Assembly: GCA_903927975.1 (NCBI GenBank)
Contig: CAIYPC010000295.1
Coordinates: 1 to 36,214 of the forward strand
DNA length: 36,214 bases
Direction: 5' to 3'
From: an uncultured Bacteroidota bacterium
Lineage (GTDB): Bacteria > Bacteroidota > Bacteroidia > Chitinophagales > Chitinophagaceae
This document shows, in pieces, positions 24,920 to 33,277 of the stretch (positions are counted from its first letter, which is position 1; each line of letters opens with the position of its first letter). Made by a program: the position numbers and the translations under genes. The notes beneath the pieces are model-generated. The model did no database searches and was not told where the DNA came from. It worked only from the letters and a program-made list of their open reading frames with translations.

Positions 24920-26257
24920 ATGTTTAAAAAAATATTGATAGCAAACCGTGGAGAGATTGCGTTGCGCATTATCCGCACTTGCCGCGAGATGGGGATTAAG
25001 ACTGTTGCGGTTTATTCAACTGCCGATAAGGATAGTCTCCATGTGAAATTTGCAGATGAAGCAGTTTGCATTGGAAAACCTGCCAGCTTCGATTCTTACC
25101 TGAACATTCCTCATATTATGGCTGCAGCGGAAATTACCAATGCAGATGCTATTCACCCGGGATACGGATTTTTGGCAGAGAATGCAAAGTTTTCCGAAAT
25201 CTGTGGGGAGCATGGAATAAAATTCATCGGACCAACACCTTCGATGATAAATTCAATGGGAGATAAGATCACTGCAAAAGAAACCATGATAAAAGCGGGT
25301 GTTCCTGTGGTGCCCGGTGGTGAAGGATTATTGCAAAGCGTAGATCATGCAAAAGGATTGGCTCGCGAAGTTGGATATCCCGTTATACTAAAAGCAACAG
25401 CAGGTGGTGGTGGAAAAGGCATGCGTGTGGTTTGGGAAGAATCTGAAATGGAGCGTGCCTATGACAATGCCAAAGCGGAAGCAGGCGCATCATTTAAGAA
25501 TGATGGTGTGTACATGGAAAAATTTGTGGAAGAGCCGCGACATATAGAAATACAAATTGCAGGCGATCAATATGGAAGGGTTTCTCATTTGAGCGAGCGT
25601 GATTGTTCCATTCAGCGCCGTCATCAGAAATTGGTTGAAGAATCTCCTTCGCCTTTTATGACACCAGAATTGCGTCAACGAATGGGCGATGCCGCTATCA
25701 AAGCTGCATCCGCTATCAACTATGAAAGCGTTGGCACCATTGAGTTTTTGGTTGATAAGCATCGCAACTTCTATTTCATGGAGATGAACACCCGCATTCA
25801 GGTGGAACATTGCGTGACGGAAGAAGTGACCAATTTTGATTTAATAAAAGAACAAATAAAAATTGCAGCAGGCGAACCGATCAGCGGGATCAATTATGAA
25901 CCACAAGGTCATGCTATTGAATGCCGCATTAATGCTGAAGATCCCTATAATGATTTCCGCCCATCGCCGGGAAGGATAACAGTGCTTCATCAGCCCGGCG
26001 GGCATGGCATACGCGTTGATTCACATGCTTATGCTGGTTACACCATACCGCCTTATTATGATTCGATGATTGCAAAAATAATTGCGGTTGCACGTACTCG
26101 TGAGGAAGCGATTAATACCATGCACAGATCATTGAGCGAATATGTGATTGAAGGAATTAAAACAACCATTCCATTTCATTTGCAGTTGATGAAAAATGAA
26201 AAATTCATCAGCGGTGATTTCAACACAAAATTTTTAGAATCATTCAAATTACTATAA
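24920..26257 (+). CDS. accC: Acetyl-CoA carboxylase, biotin carboxylase subunit
   Basis: 445 aa from the ATG at 24920, matching the usual length and the universal N-terminus [23 protein letters not shown]. The ATP-grasp glycine loop [10 protein letters not shown] and the active-site stretch [15 protein letters not shown] are intact. It carboxylates biotin on AccB with ATP and bicarbonate. An upstream TTG at 24896 lies at the edge of the repeat and is not the start. A hairpin after the stop (26281-26301) may end the transcript. Confidence 0.95.
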   Translation: MFKKILIANRGEIALRIIRTCREMGIKTVAVYSTADKDSLHVKFADEAVCIGKPASFDSYLNIPHIMAAAEITNADAIHPGYGFLAENAKFSEICGEHGIKFIGPTPSMINSMGDKITAKETMIKAGVPVVPGGEGLLQSVDHAKGLAREVGYPVILKATAGGGGKGMRVVWEESEMERAYDNAKAEAGASFKNDGVYMEKFVEEPRHIEIQIAGDQYGRVSHLSERDCSIQRRHQKLVEESPSPFMTPELRQRMGDAAIKAASAINYESVGTIEFLVDKHRNFYFMEMNTRIQVEHCVTEEVTNFDLIKEQIKIAAGEPISGINYEPQGHAIECRINAEDPYNDFRPSPGRITVLHQPGGHGIRVDSHAYAGYTIPPYYDSMIAKIIAVARTREEAINTMHRSLSEYVIEGIKTTIPFHLQLMKNEKFISGDFNTKFLESFKLL

Positions 26258-26280
26258 CCGTTCCGGTTAGTAGAAACAGG

Positions 26281-26301
26281 GTCTGGCTGAGAATGCCGGA
26301 C
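26281..26301. terminator. Hairpin downstream of accC
   Basis: GTCTGGC (26281-26287) pairs with GCCGGAC (26295-26301), including one G-U pair, around a 7-base loop. A smaller stem TAACCG/CGGTTA overlaps the accC stop (26255-26269). There is no proper U-run, so termination is uncertain. Confidence 0.4.
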
Positions 26302-26304
26302 TTT

Positions 26305-26351
26305 GTAGTTTTCGGGAGTTTGTGGTTTAGGGTTTGTAGTTTGTGGTTCTG
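26305..26351. repeat. Dispersed ACAAACTACAAAC word repeat, copy B (inverted)
   Basis: Begins GTAGTTTTC and ends GTGGTTCTG, with iterated GTTTGTGG/GTTTGTAG inside. It is the inverted, slightly longer counterpart of 10090-10126, located 16 kb away. A further fragment (GCTACAAACTGTAAATC) lies at about 26389-26405. Confidence 0.7.
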
Positions 26352-26455
26352 CTCTTCGGAGTTTGATTACGAACATTCAATTGCTTAAGCTACAAACTGT
26401 AAATCAGAATTTGTGAGTTTCACTAAAATCAGGACCGTTGTTTGAAGCCAATAGC

Positions 26456-27688
26456 TCACAGCTTTCTAAACTCCTCAATCATCTCTTCCACCGATTTATC
26501 AATAGAAAAAAATCCTGTCAGCTTTCTGATCACGCCTTCCACCAATGCATCAGGACATGAAGCTCCGCTGGTGATTAATACTTTGATTGGTTTTTGCGAA
26601 GGCAAATAGTTTGTTGTCAGCAATTCTTGCTTGGTATGAAAATTAAAATGCAGTATTTCATTTGATGATAATATTTTTTCTTCTGAATTAATAAAATAAG
26701 TCGGCAATTTTTCTTCGCAGAGTTCAACTAAATGAGAAGTGTTGGAAGAATTATATCCGCCAATTACAATTGCAAAATCCGCTTTTGTTTCAAGCAATCC
26801 CATTGCTGCGGATTGATTGTCGTTTGTAGCGTAGCACAACGTGTCTCTGGTATCAGCAAAATGATTTTCAATATCAGCTTCAACTAAATTATATTTTTGA
26901 ACCATTGTCTGTTTCAAAAAATCTGCAATGGCTTGTGTGTCGCTTGCGAGCATCGTGGTTTGGTTCACCACACCAATTCTTTCCAAATCTTTCGATACGT
27001 CAAACCCTTCGCTATATTGGTTTTTGAAAGATTCGTAAAATGCCGATGAAGGGTTTTCTCCGGTAATAAATTTTGAAAGCTCAATCGCTTCTCTCATATC
27101 ATTAACTACAACAGTGGGCGTGTTGTGCGCCGCATGAGAAAACGTAGCTCTTGTCTCTTCATGTTTTGGTTTGCCATGAACAACAACAGTATAATTTTTT
27201 TTCGCGATCTGTTCAGAACGGTTCCAGACTTTTTCTACAAATGGACAAGTAGTATTATATTTTTCTGTGCGGATCCCAATTTCATTTAATTTCTTTTCAA
27301 TTTCAAGTGTAGTTCCGAAAGCAGGAATGATCACAATATCATCAGCAGTCAATTCATTAAAAGAAATCAATTCTTTTCCATAAGTATCCTGTAAAAATTT
27401 CACGCCCCTTGATTGTAGCTCTGCGTTCACCTGCGGATTGTGGATCATCTCGCTCAATAAAAAAATTCTTTTCTCTGGATTTTCTTCAATCGTTCTGAAT
27501 GAAATTTCAATGGCATTTTCAACACCATAACAAAACCCAAAATGTCTTGCGAGATAAATTTGTATAGTGCCAAAATCAAGCAGGGTAGGAGTGAAATCTT
27601 TTTTCATCTTATCCTGCTGCTTGCGATTATTCTTGATCGCAGTAACTAATGGGCTTCTATAAATAATTGGAACGTTGAAGGTTTTCAT
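26456..27688 (-). CDS. ispH: 4-hydroxy-3-methylbut-2-enyl diphosphate reductase
   Basis: 410 aa from the ATG at 27688 (MKTFNVPIIYRSPL), the start typical of the long Bacteroidota form. It makes IPP and DMAPP in the last step of the MEP isoprenoid pathway. The three cysteine motifs that bind the 4Fe-4S cluster are present: HFGFCYGVENA, NTTCPFVEKVWNR and TSGASCPDALVEG. The frame is open to 27841, but that extension translates an inverted repeat and is not coding. The stop codon overlaps an AGCTGTGAGCTATTGGCT word sequence on the minus strand. Confidence 0.95.
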   Translation of the reverse strand: MKTFNVPIIYRSPLVTAIKNNRKQQDKMKKDFTPTLLDFGTIQIYLARHFGFCYGVENAIEISFRTIEENPEKRIFLLSEMIHNPQVNAELQSRGVKFLQDTYGKELISFNELTADDIVIIPAFGTTLEIEKKLNEIGIRTEKYNTTCPFVEKVWNRSEQIAKKNYTVVVHGKPKHEETRATFSHAAHNTPTVVVNDMREAIELSKFITGENPSSAFYESFKNQYSEGFDVSKDLERIGVVNQTTMLASDTQAIADFLKQTMVQKYNLVEADIENHFADTRDTLCYATNDNQSAAMGLLETKADFAIVIGGYNSSNTSHLVELCEEKLPTYFINSEEKILSSNEILHFNFHTKQELLTTNYLPSQKPIKVLITSGASCPDALVEGVIRKLTGFFSIDKSVEEMIEEFRKL

Positions 27689-27695
27689 TGCGTCA

Positions 27696-27703
27696 CAAAT
27701 GTA
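27696..27703 (-). promoter_or_regulatory. Bacteroidota -7 box (minus strand TACATTTG) inside a repeat arm
   Basis: Exact TAnnTTTG on the minus strand, 8 bases upstream of the ispH ATG. It overlaps the outer edge of the inverted repeat 27699-27728, so the repeat contributes bases to this putative promoter. Confidence 0.4.
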
Positions 27704-27841
27704 CGATTTACGATGTGTGATGTACGATTTCTGTAGATCAATCAACGACAGTAAATTCATATCCCTAATTATTGATGTAGCTAGTTCGAATGACTCGCGT
27801 ATCATAAACACATCGTACATCACACATCCCAAATCGTACAT
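27699..27841. repeat. Inverted-repeat element of TGTACGAT words between ispH and the amylase gene
   Basis: Arms 27699-27728 and 27812-27841 are reverse complements at 28 of 30 positions (left begins ATGTACGATTTACGATG; right ends CCCAAATCGTACAT). An unrelated 83-bp interior separates them. The arms themselves iterate GATGT/TACGAT words. The element fills most of the intergenic region between two divergent genes. Confidence 0.88.
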
Positions 27842-27878
27842 ATTTAAAATTTCCTATCTTCCGCATTCAACATTTTTT

Positions 27879-29153
27879 ATGAGCAAATTATTTTCAGCTA
27901 TCGAGTTGAGTTATGACAGTAATATTTATGAAATTAATATAAGACAGTATTCTATAGAAGGAACTTTCAATGCATTTGCAAAAGAGTTACCACGATTGAA
28001 AGATATGGGCGTTGAAATTTTATGGTTCATGCCAGTCACGCCAATAAGTTTTGAAAAACGAAAAGGTACTCTGGGAAGTTATTATGCATGTTCTGATTAT
28101 ACTGCCATCAATCCTGAATATGGAACGCTGGATGATTTTAAAAATCTTGTGAAATCTGCACAGGGTATGGGTTTTAAAGTTATCATCGATTGGGTTGCAA
28201 ACCATACCGGTTGGGATCATGTGTGGACGAAAGAACATCCTGATTATTATGTGCGAGATGCGAATGGAAATTTCACGGAAAGAAATGGTTGGGATGATGT
28301 GATCGATCTGGATTATAATAACCCAGCATTGAGAGATGCAATGAAGAACGCAATGAAGTTTTGGATCGATGAATGCAATTTGGATGGCTTTCGTTGTGAT
28401 ATGGCTCATTTGGTAACGCTTGATTTTTGGGTTGAAGCAAGAACTTTTCTTGAGCCAATAAAAAAATTATTTTGGCTTGCCGAGTGTGAGGAGATTTCTT
28501 ATCATGATGTATTCGATACAACCTATACTTGGCGCTGGATGCACAAGACGGAAGAATTTGCCAGAAAGCAAACGGATGTGCAAGGTCTTTGGCAATTGCT
28601 TCAAAATTACAATGACGAATTTCCTGCTTATGCTTTTCGTGCTTACTTCACTTCTAATCATGATGAAAATAGTTGGAACGGTTCTGAATATGAGAAGTAT
28701 GGAAATAATGCAAAGAATTTTGCTGTGTTCAGTTGTTTATGGAATGGGATCCCTCTTATTTATAGCGGACAAGAAATGCCGAATTATAAGAGATTAAAAT
28801 TTTTTGATAAAGATGCAATTGAGTGGAACGGAAAATATGAACTGCATGATTTTTATAAAACATTATTGAACCTGCGCAAACATAATAAGACACTGCGTGC
28901 ATGCGATGATGCAGTAACAACTTATAGATTGAACACGAATGCTGATGATACAATTTTTTCATTTTTAAGAAAGAATGGAGAAAATGAAGTGCTGGTATTA
29001 TTAAATTTTTCTGATGAAAATATTTCTTTAGAAATAAATAATAATATTTTAGGCGGGAGATTTAAGAATGTTTTTGCTGATGAAACAAAAGATTTTTCTA
29101 CTGATAAGAAAGTTGAAATGAGTGGGAATAGTTATTTGGTTTTTGCGAAGTGA
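27879..29153 (+). CDS. GH13 alpha-amylase family glycosidase, cytoplasmic
   Basis: 424 aa from the ATG at 27879. The four GH13 regions are present: I DWVANH (Asp ~104); II GFRCDMAH with the nucleophile Asp ~174; III LAECEE with the acid/base Glu ~202; IV FTSNHDENSW with Asp ~262. There is no signal peptide, so it probably acts on short alpha-glucans in the cytoplasm; the exact specificity cannot be read. The C-terminal part (FLRKNGENEVLVLLNFSDENISLEI) is the usual beta domain. The open frame extends back to 27675 through the inverted repeat, which is not coding. A second repeat element begins 5 bp after the stop. Confidence 0.92.
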   Translation: MSKLFSAIELSYDSNIYEINIRQYSIEGTFNAFAKELPRLKDMGVEILWFMPVTPISFEKRKGTLGSYYACSDYTAINPEYGTLDDFKNLVKSAQGMGFKVIIDWVANHTGWDHVWTKEHPDYYVRDANGNFTERNGWDDVIDLDYNNPALRDAMKNAMKFWIDECNLDGFRCDMAHLVTLDFWVEARTFLEPIKKLFWLAECEEISYHDVFDTTYTWRWMHKTEEFARKQTDVQGLWQLLQNYNDEFPAYAFRAYFTSNHDENSWNGSEYEKYGNNAKNFAVFSCLWNGIPLIYSGQEMPNYKRLKFFDKDAIEWNGKYELHDFYKTLLNLRKHNKTLRACDDAVTTYRLNTNADDTIFSFLRKNGENEVLVLLNFSDENISLEINNNILGGRFKNVFADETKDFSTDKKVEMSGNSYLVFAK

Positions 29154-29157
29154 TTTT

Positions 29158-29365
29158 TGGACACAGAGTGACACGGAGATTTTTTCACAGAGGACCACAG
29201 AGAATACAAGGGACAAGAAGCAAGGTACAAGGAATACAGCTTGCTGCCGAATAATAGGTCGCAATCAGGCGAATCAGTTAAGTCAGGCTAAAATCATGGT
29301 TCAGACAATTTTGAGCGAAGAACCTCCGTGATACTCTACACAAAATCTCCATGTTCTCTGTGTTC
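29158..29365. repeat. Inverted-repeat element of CACAGAG/CACGGAG words
   Basis: The left end (about 29158-29205: GGACACAGAGTGACACGGAG...) pairs imperfectly with the right end (about 29323-29365: ...CTCCATGTTCTCTGTGTTC). The pairing includes exact blocks ACACAGAG and GGAGATTTT. The interior holds other iterated words (ACAAGGGACAAG, 29207-29218; AATCAGGCGAATCAG, about 29263-29277). It starts 5 bp after the amylase stop and shares words with 689-1083. Confidence 0.75.
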
Positions 29366-29375
29366 AACATTACTA

Positions 29376-29409
29376 ATAAAAAAGCCATCCCGAATTCTCG
29401 GGATGGCTT
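29376..29409 (-). terminator. Rho-independent terminator of the DegP gene
   Basis: 12-bp perfect stem (AAGCCATCCCGA, 29382-29393; TCGGGATGGCTT, 29398-29409) with a 4-base loop, followed on the minus strand by a U-rich run. It lies 23 bp past the stop of the minus-strand protease gene. Confidence 0.92.
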
Positions 29410-29432
29410 CTTATCAAACTTTACAAATATTA

Positions 29433-30938
29433 TTATTGGTCGCCGCCGTTTAATTTTAATGGATATGTAAATGCTCCATCATAGCCAGGATAAACGCCTT
29501 CTAATTTTAATGAAGGATCAGCGGAGTTTTCAAGAATTTTTTTGAATTCATCAACACTGGAAATTTCTCTACCATTCACCTTCAATATCACAAATCCATC
29601 TTCCATTCTTGTTTTGCTGAACAATCCTTTTTCCTGAATTGATTTCACCACAACGCCACCTTTCACGCCGAGTGTCACTGCATCTTTCTTATTAAGCGTT
29701 TCAAGATCTGCGCCCAATTTATCAAGCACAGTATTTTTTATGACATCTGTTGTACCTGTGTTATTGCGCAATGTGATTGGAACAGTAAATTCTTTTCCAT
29801 CCCGCACGTAAGAAATATTTATTTTATCACCAGGGCGATAAGTTGCAATCTGACCAACCATATCGGAAGCACTTGTTAAAGCAACACCGTTTATTTTTGT
29901 GATCACATCGCCTTTTTGCAAGCCTGCTTGTGCCGCAGCGCCGTTTGCAGGAACATCGCTTACATAAACCCCATCACCATCTTTAATGCCCTGACTTTTT
30001 CTCTGTTCATCACTGATATTGTCTGGTGCATATTTAATTCCAAGATAAGCTCTTTGAGCTGTGCCATATTTCATCAAATCTGCAACAACTTTCTTGACAA
30101 TGTTAACAGGTATGGTGAAAGAGTAACCTGCATAAGAACCGGTTGGTGATGCAATGGCAGAATTAATGCCCAGAAGTTTTCCATCTGTGGTAATTAACGG
30201 ACCACCACTATTGCCTGGGTTCACTGCTGCATCTGTTTGAATAAACGATTCAATTGGGGTTGCACTTTGACGCACATTGATATCAAGTGTTCTTCCTTTT
30301 GCGCTCACGATGCCCGCTGTTACCGTGGTTTCAAGATTCAAAGGATAGCCTACCGCAAGAACCCATTGCCCAATTTTTGCATCGTCAGAATTTCCATACA
30401 ATAAGAATGGTAATCCTTTTGCATCAATTTTTACAACAGCTAAATCGCTACTTGGATCGGTGCCAACAACTTTTGCTTTAAAAGATTTTCTGTTGCTGAG
30501 AGTAACAGTTACTTCGTCAGCGCCATCCACAACGTGATTGTTAGTTACGATGTACCCATCATCGCTGATGATAACACCGGAACCCGAAGCCATCTCTGGC
30601 ATAGAGCGCAAACGATCACCGAAGAAATCATCTGGATCGATCCCAAACAGATCAGAGAATGGATTTTTCTTTGGTAAATTATTGCTTGCGGTTCTTGTAG
30701 TTTTTGTTTTGATGTGAACCGTTGCAGGGATAGCTGCACTTGCGGCATCGGTAAAGTCAGCCGGACCGGCTCCGTTTTTCTGTCCGTCAAAAAACTTTGC
30801 ATAGTTCGCAGGCACCTTGCTTGAATCCTGACCATAATAATAGGTTTTGCCTGCAACAAAATGATTGTAGCCCCACATGCTTGCAACCGCAGTAGAAGCA
30901 CTGATGAGCATAATTGCGAGTACTTGTTTAGCTTTCAT
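29433..30938 (-). CDS. DegP/HtrA (Do) family periplasmic serine protease
   Basis: 501 aa. An N-terminal signal/anchor (MKAKQVLAIMLISASTAVASMWGY) precedes the trypsin-like domain with catalytic triad His135 (TNNHVVDGA), Asp165 (SSDLAVVKID) and Ser244 (NPGNSGGPL). Two PDZ domains follow (from ~285, LGIKYAPDN..., and ~410 to the end). It degrades or refolds misfolded envelope proteins. AGAGG lies a few bases before the ATG as a likely ribosome site. The region upstream, to 31108, shows no other gene. Confidence 0.93.
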   Translation of the reverse strand: MKAKQVLAIMLISASTAVASMWGYNHFVAGKTYYYGQDSSKVPANYAKFFDGQKNGAGPADFTDAASAAIPATVHIKTKTTRTASNNLPKKNPFSDLFGIDPDDFFGDRLRSMPEMASGSGVIISDDGYIVTNNHVVDGADEVTVTLSNRKSFKAKVVGTDPSSDLAVVKIDAKGLPFLLYGNSDDAKIGQWVLAVGYPLNLETTVTAGIVSAKGRTLDINVRQSATPIESFIQTDAAVNPGNSGGPLITTDGKLLGINSAIASPTGSYAGYSFTIPVNIVKKVVADLMKYGTAQRAYLGIKYAPDNISDEQRKSQGIKDGDGVYVSDVPANGAAAQAGLQKGDVITKINGVALTSASDMVGQIATYRPGDKINISYVRDGKEFTVPITLRNNTGTTDVIKNTVLDKLGADLETLNKKDAVTLGVKGGVVVKSIQEKGLFSKTRMEDGFVILKVNGREISSVDEFKKILENSADPSLKLEGVYPGYDGAFTYPLKLNGGDQ

Positions 30939-31108
30939 GTTCCTCTTTTTTTTATCTGGTTAATTTTTTGAAATGAATTGATTAGAATAACAAAATAACG
31001 CCAACGCTTCAAAACAGTTCATACCACTAAATCAGTTTAACAAATTATTTACTAAGCCCTTCGTACATGACCTATACAAATCTACAAAAAGAAAATCTTT
31101 CCATCAAC

Positions 31109-32107
31109 CTATAAGCTGCATAAAAATTTCATGGTATCAATCCCGTCTGCGTACTCCGTTAAACAAGGTTGTTGCGCTTGCCCGAACGGCGTTTGTTCTT
31201 TACTAACAACACACTGTATGTCGTTGTTCGCGGTTAACGATTCAATAACGGTTTTTATGTTTTTGTAGTACTCGAGATTAAGCACGCTAATAGCAGAAAA
31301 AACAGCCTCGTTTTCAGTGATGATCACTGCGCCATCCGTCATGTAATATTTTTTATTGATGATGAGAATGGCGAGTTGATAATCATAATTGTTTTTGTAT
31401 TTATGATGATCGCCGAGGTAGCTGTATTTTTTAAATGTTTCAATCAGTGGCACGAAATCATAATTTTCAGGCACATAAATTTTGGTAACATTTCTACAGC
31501 CGAGACCGAAATATAGATAAACATCATCTGCTAAGTGCTCTAATTCTTCCTTTGTTTCAGTGCCATCAAGAATTGCAACTGATGTTCGGTTGCTGCGGAT
31601 AATGTATGGGTATTTATTAAAATAGTATTCAAAATATCTTGCAGAATTATTACTACCGGTTGCAATATATGCATCGCAGCCTTTTAGCATTTCAGCAAAT
31701 GAAATAAAATCTTTTGCTTCCGGATTTAGCGAAAATAATTGTTGGACGAGATGCTTTATCAGCACATCATCTTTTGAGGATGGCTTGATGGTTTGTTTAT
31801 TACCAGAAATAAAAATGCACAAAAAATCATGGAAGCCAACGAGGGGAATATTGCCTGCCATAATAAGCCCAATATTCTTGGGGGAAATATTTTCATCAGA
31901 GATTTTATATTGACTTGTCCATTTCTCCAATTTCTCCTTTTGCAGAAATTCGTCAACGATATTTTTAACGGCATGCTCAATAAATTCCGGGATGAACCAT
32001 CCATTCATTATGGAAGCTTTTTCCTTTGCTTCTTTCCATGAATCGCTATCCGAAGACATATAATTTCCTAATTCAACCAATAAATCAATGCGCTGTTGTA
32101 AATGCAT
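31109..32107 (-). CDS. Acyl-CoA reductase (LuxC-like)
   Basis: 332 aa of the acyl-CoA reductase/aldehyde dehydrogenase type. Signatures are IGLIMAGNIPLVGFHDFL (79-96), GSNNSARYFEYYF (151-163) and FGLGCRNVTKIYVP, with the likely catalytic Cys204. It would reduce a fatty acyl-CoA to the aldehyde with NAD(P)H. It is transcribed divergently from a ferredoxin gene with overlapping promoters, an arrangement I recall as recurrent in Bacteroidota. Confidence 0.9.
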   Translation of the reverse strand: MHLQQRIDLLVELGNYMSSDSDSWKEAKEKASIMNGWFIPEFIEHAVKNIVDEFLQKEKLEKWTSQYKISDENISPKNIGLIMAGNIPLVGFHDFLCIFISGNKQTIKPSSKDDVLIKHLVQQLFSLNPEAKDFISFAEMLKGCDAYIATGSNNSARYFEYYFNKYPYIIRSNRTSVAILDGTETKEELEHLADDVYLYFGLGCRNVTKIYVPENYDFVPLIETFKKYSYLGDHHKYKNNYDYQLAILIINKKYYMTDGAVIITENEAVFSAISVLNLEYYKNIKTVIESLTANNDIQCVVSKEQTPFGQAQQPCLTEYADGIDTMKFLCSL

Positions 32108-32122
32108 AATTGCTTTTATATT

Positions 32123-32143
32123 ATATTTGGGCTACAAAAGTAA
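32123..32143. promoter_or_regulatory. Divergent overlapping -7 boxes (ferredoxin / acyl-CoA reductase)
   Basis: Plus strand TATATTTG at 32123-32130 and minus strand TACTTTTG at 32136-32143 both match TAnnTTTG. They are only 5 bp apart, within the 64-bp gap between the two genes. The two RNA polymerases could not occupy both at once. Confidence 0.55.
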
Positions 32144-32171
32144 CTTTAATCAACCCCAATTTTGAAAAGCT

Positions 32172-32519
32172 ATGGCAATTAAAATAACCGAAGAATGTAT
32201 TAACTGCGGTGCTTGCGAGCCCGAATGTCCGAACAATGCGATTTATGAAGGTGGTGTAGAGTGGGCAATTACCGATGGAACGACTATCAAAGGTAGCTTT
32301 ACGCTGCTTGATGGCAGCGTTGTAGATGCTGGTCAGCGCAATGCGCCTGTAAGCGTGGACACTTATTATATTACGCCGAATAAATGTACAGAGTGCCAAG
32401 GATTCCACGAGGAGCCTCAGTGTGCTGCTGTTTGTCCGGTTGATTGCTGTGTGCCTGATGAAATGTATCGCGAGACAGTTGAAGAACTGCTTGCTAAAAA
32501 AGAAAAGCTGCATATATAA
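32172..32519 (+). CDS. Ferredoxin with two Fe-S cluster motifs (YfhL-like)
   Basis: 115 aa. The first cluster motif is C9-x2-C12-x2-C15-x3-C19. The second, after an insert, is C72-x2-C75-x8-C84-x3-C88, with further Cys at 92 and 93, so two 4Fe-4S clusters are likely. The lengthened spacing in the second motif (CTECQGFHEEPQCAAVCP) is characteristic of the YfhL-like group. It is a small cytoplasmic electron carrier; the divergent acyl-CoA reductase suggests it may not act far from lipid metabolism, but this is only context. Confidence 0.92.
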   Translation: MAIKITEECINCGACEPECPNNAIYEGGVEWAITDGTTIKGSFTLLDGSVVDAGQRNAPVSVDTYYITPNKCTECQGFHEEPQCAAVCPVDCCVPDEMYRETVEELLAKKEKLHI

Positions 32520-32532
32520 TTGTGCATAAAAA

Positions 32533-32560
32533 TTAGCCAGAAATGTTTGGCTGATATTTT
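32533..32560 (+). terminator. Possible terminator after the ferredoxin gene
   Basis: A short stem (TAGCCA and TGGCTG around a GAAATGTT loop) is followed by ATATTTTATTTT. The stem is weak. Confidence 0.4.
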
Positions 32561-32603
32561 ATTTTCTTCTTACCTTTCTATTTGAAAATAAGTTTTTGCA
32601 AAT

Positions 32604-32690
32604 GTAGCCCTAGTGCTACTAATAACAGGCGGGTGATATTTCCCGTCATAAAAAGGTGAAGGACCTAATAAGTCTTCACCTTTCTTGTTT
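32604..32690 (+). ncRNA. Candidate structured RNA: three hairpins ending in a terminator
   Basis: In the gene-free stretch 32520-32999, three hairpins follow one another: GTAGC/GCTAC (32604-32619), GGCGGG/CCCGTC (32628-32647, one G-U pair) and AAAGGTGAAG/CTTCACCTTT (32652-32683), the last followed by CTTGTTTT. The order fits a small RNA with its own terminator, or a folded 3' UTR of the ferredoxin gene. No known RNA family recognised, and no clear promoter was found. Confidence 0.35.
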
Positions 32691-32819
32691 TAAAATGTTT
32701 CCTTTCAATTTGCCTTCTCGTTAAAGTAGTTTTAAAAAGCATCTTGGAAAATAGAGCCCAATAAAATTATTCATGCCTGTGTGTTGCCGCCGCTGCTCTA
32801 AAAATATTTTCTAAAATAT

Positions 32820-32846
32820 TAGTCTACTAATTTGGTAGATTAATAA
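32820..32846 (+). promoter_or_regulatory. Operator-like palindrome, copy 1
   Basis: TAGTCTACTAATTTGGTAG with the following ATTAATAA resembles the site at 33278-33304 at about 20 of 27 positions. The core CTACTAATTTGGTAG is an imperfect palindrome. The TAATTTGG inside it is one base off a -7 box. It lies 154 bp before the small gene at 33000 and immediately before a Cys-rich 23-codon ORF. Confidence 0.6.
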
Positions 32847-32917
32847 TGAGCGCCTATTTTTACTGTATGAATCAATTCACAAGCATCTTCATTCCTTGTT
32901 CATCCAACCGATGTTGA
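32846..32917 (+). CDS. Very short Cys-containing ORF, possible leader peptide
   Basis: 23 codons from an ATG directly after operator copy 1. Three of the 23 residues are Cys (C7, C18 and the last, C23) and two are Met. No ribosome site is obvious, and no hairpin follows that would give attenuation. It may be coincidental. Confidence 0.2.
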   Translation: MSAYFYCMNQFTSIFIPCSSNRC

Positions 32918-32999
32918 ATTCATTAGCTTTCGCGCCTCACAGAGTTTAAGCATCTTAATAATTCAATTAATTAAATCTTCATCATCATTTTTTACCAGT

Positions 33000-33263
33000 G
33001 TGTCTATTGCTGAATTTATGCATTTGTGCAAGTTTGAGAAAGTGAATGCATTGAATTCTCATGGTGCATTCATCGCTGAGCGCCGTTTAGGGTTTAATAG
33101 AGTCTATTTATATGCACTCAATCATTTTTATGTAGAGCTCTTTCATGAGCTAACAAATCTGGATAATAAAGGAATAACAATCTATCGTGTTTTTGATGAT
33201 GTGGATTATCTGGATGTCTATCTTGAAAAAGTTGATATATCCGGACTTATGGAAGTAGAATAA
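33000..33263 (+). CDS. Small uncharacterised protein (~80-87 aa)
   Basis: 87 aa from a GTG at 33000, or 81 aa from the ATG at 33018. No signal peptide or membrane segment. The pattern FEKVNALNSHGAFIAERR...VYLYALNHFYVELFHEL...VDYLDVYLEKVDISGLMEVE resembles small hypothetical proteins that I recall from other Bacteroidota, but I know no function. It lies between the two operator-like palindromes. Confidence 0.6.
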   Translation: MSIAEFMHLCKFEKVNALNSHGAFIAERRLGFNRVYLYALNHFYVELFHELTNLDNKGITIYRVFDDVDYLDVYLEKVDISGLMEVE

Positions 33264-33277
33264 TTTTTTTACTTATA

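Noticed and set aside
27689..27841. N-terminal extension of IspH
   Set aside because: It translates the same inverted repeat; MKTFNVPIIYRSPL at 27688 is the usual family start.
27675..27878. N-terminal extension of the amylase
   Set aside because: It translates the inverted-repeat element; the GH13 protein is complete from the ATG at 27879.
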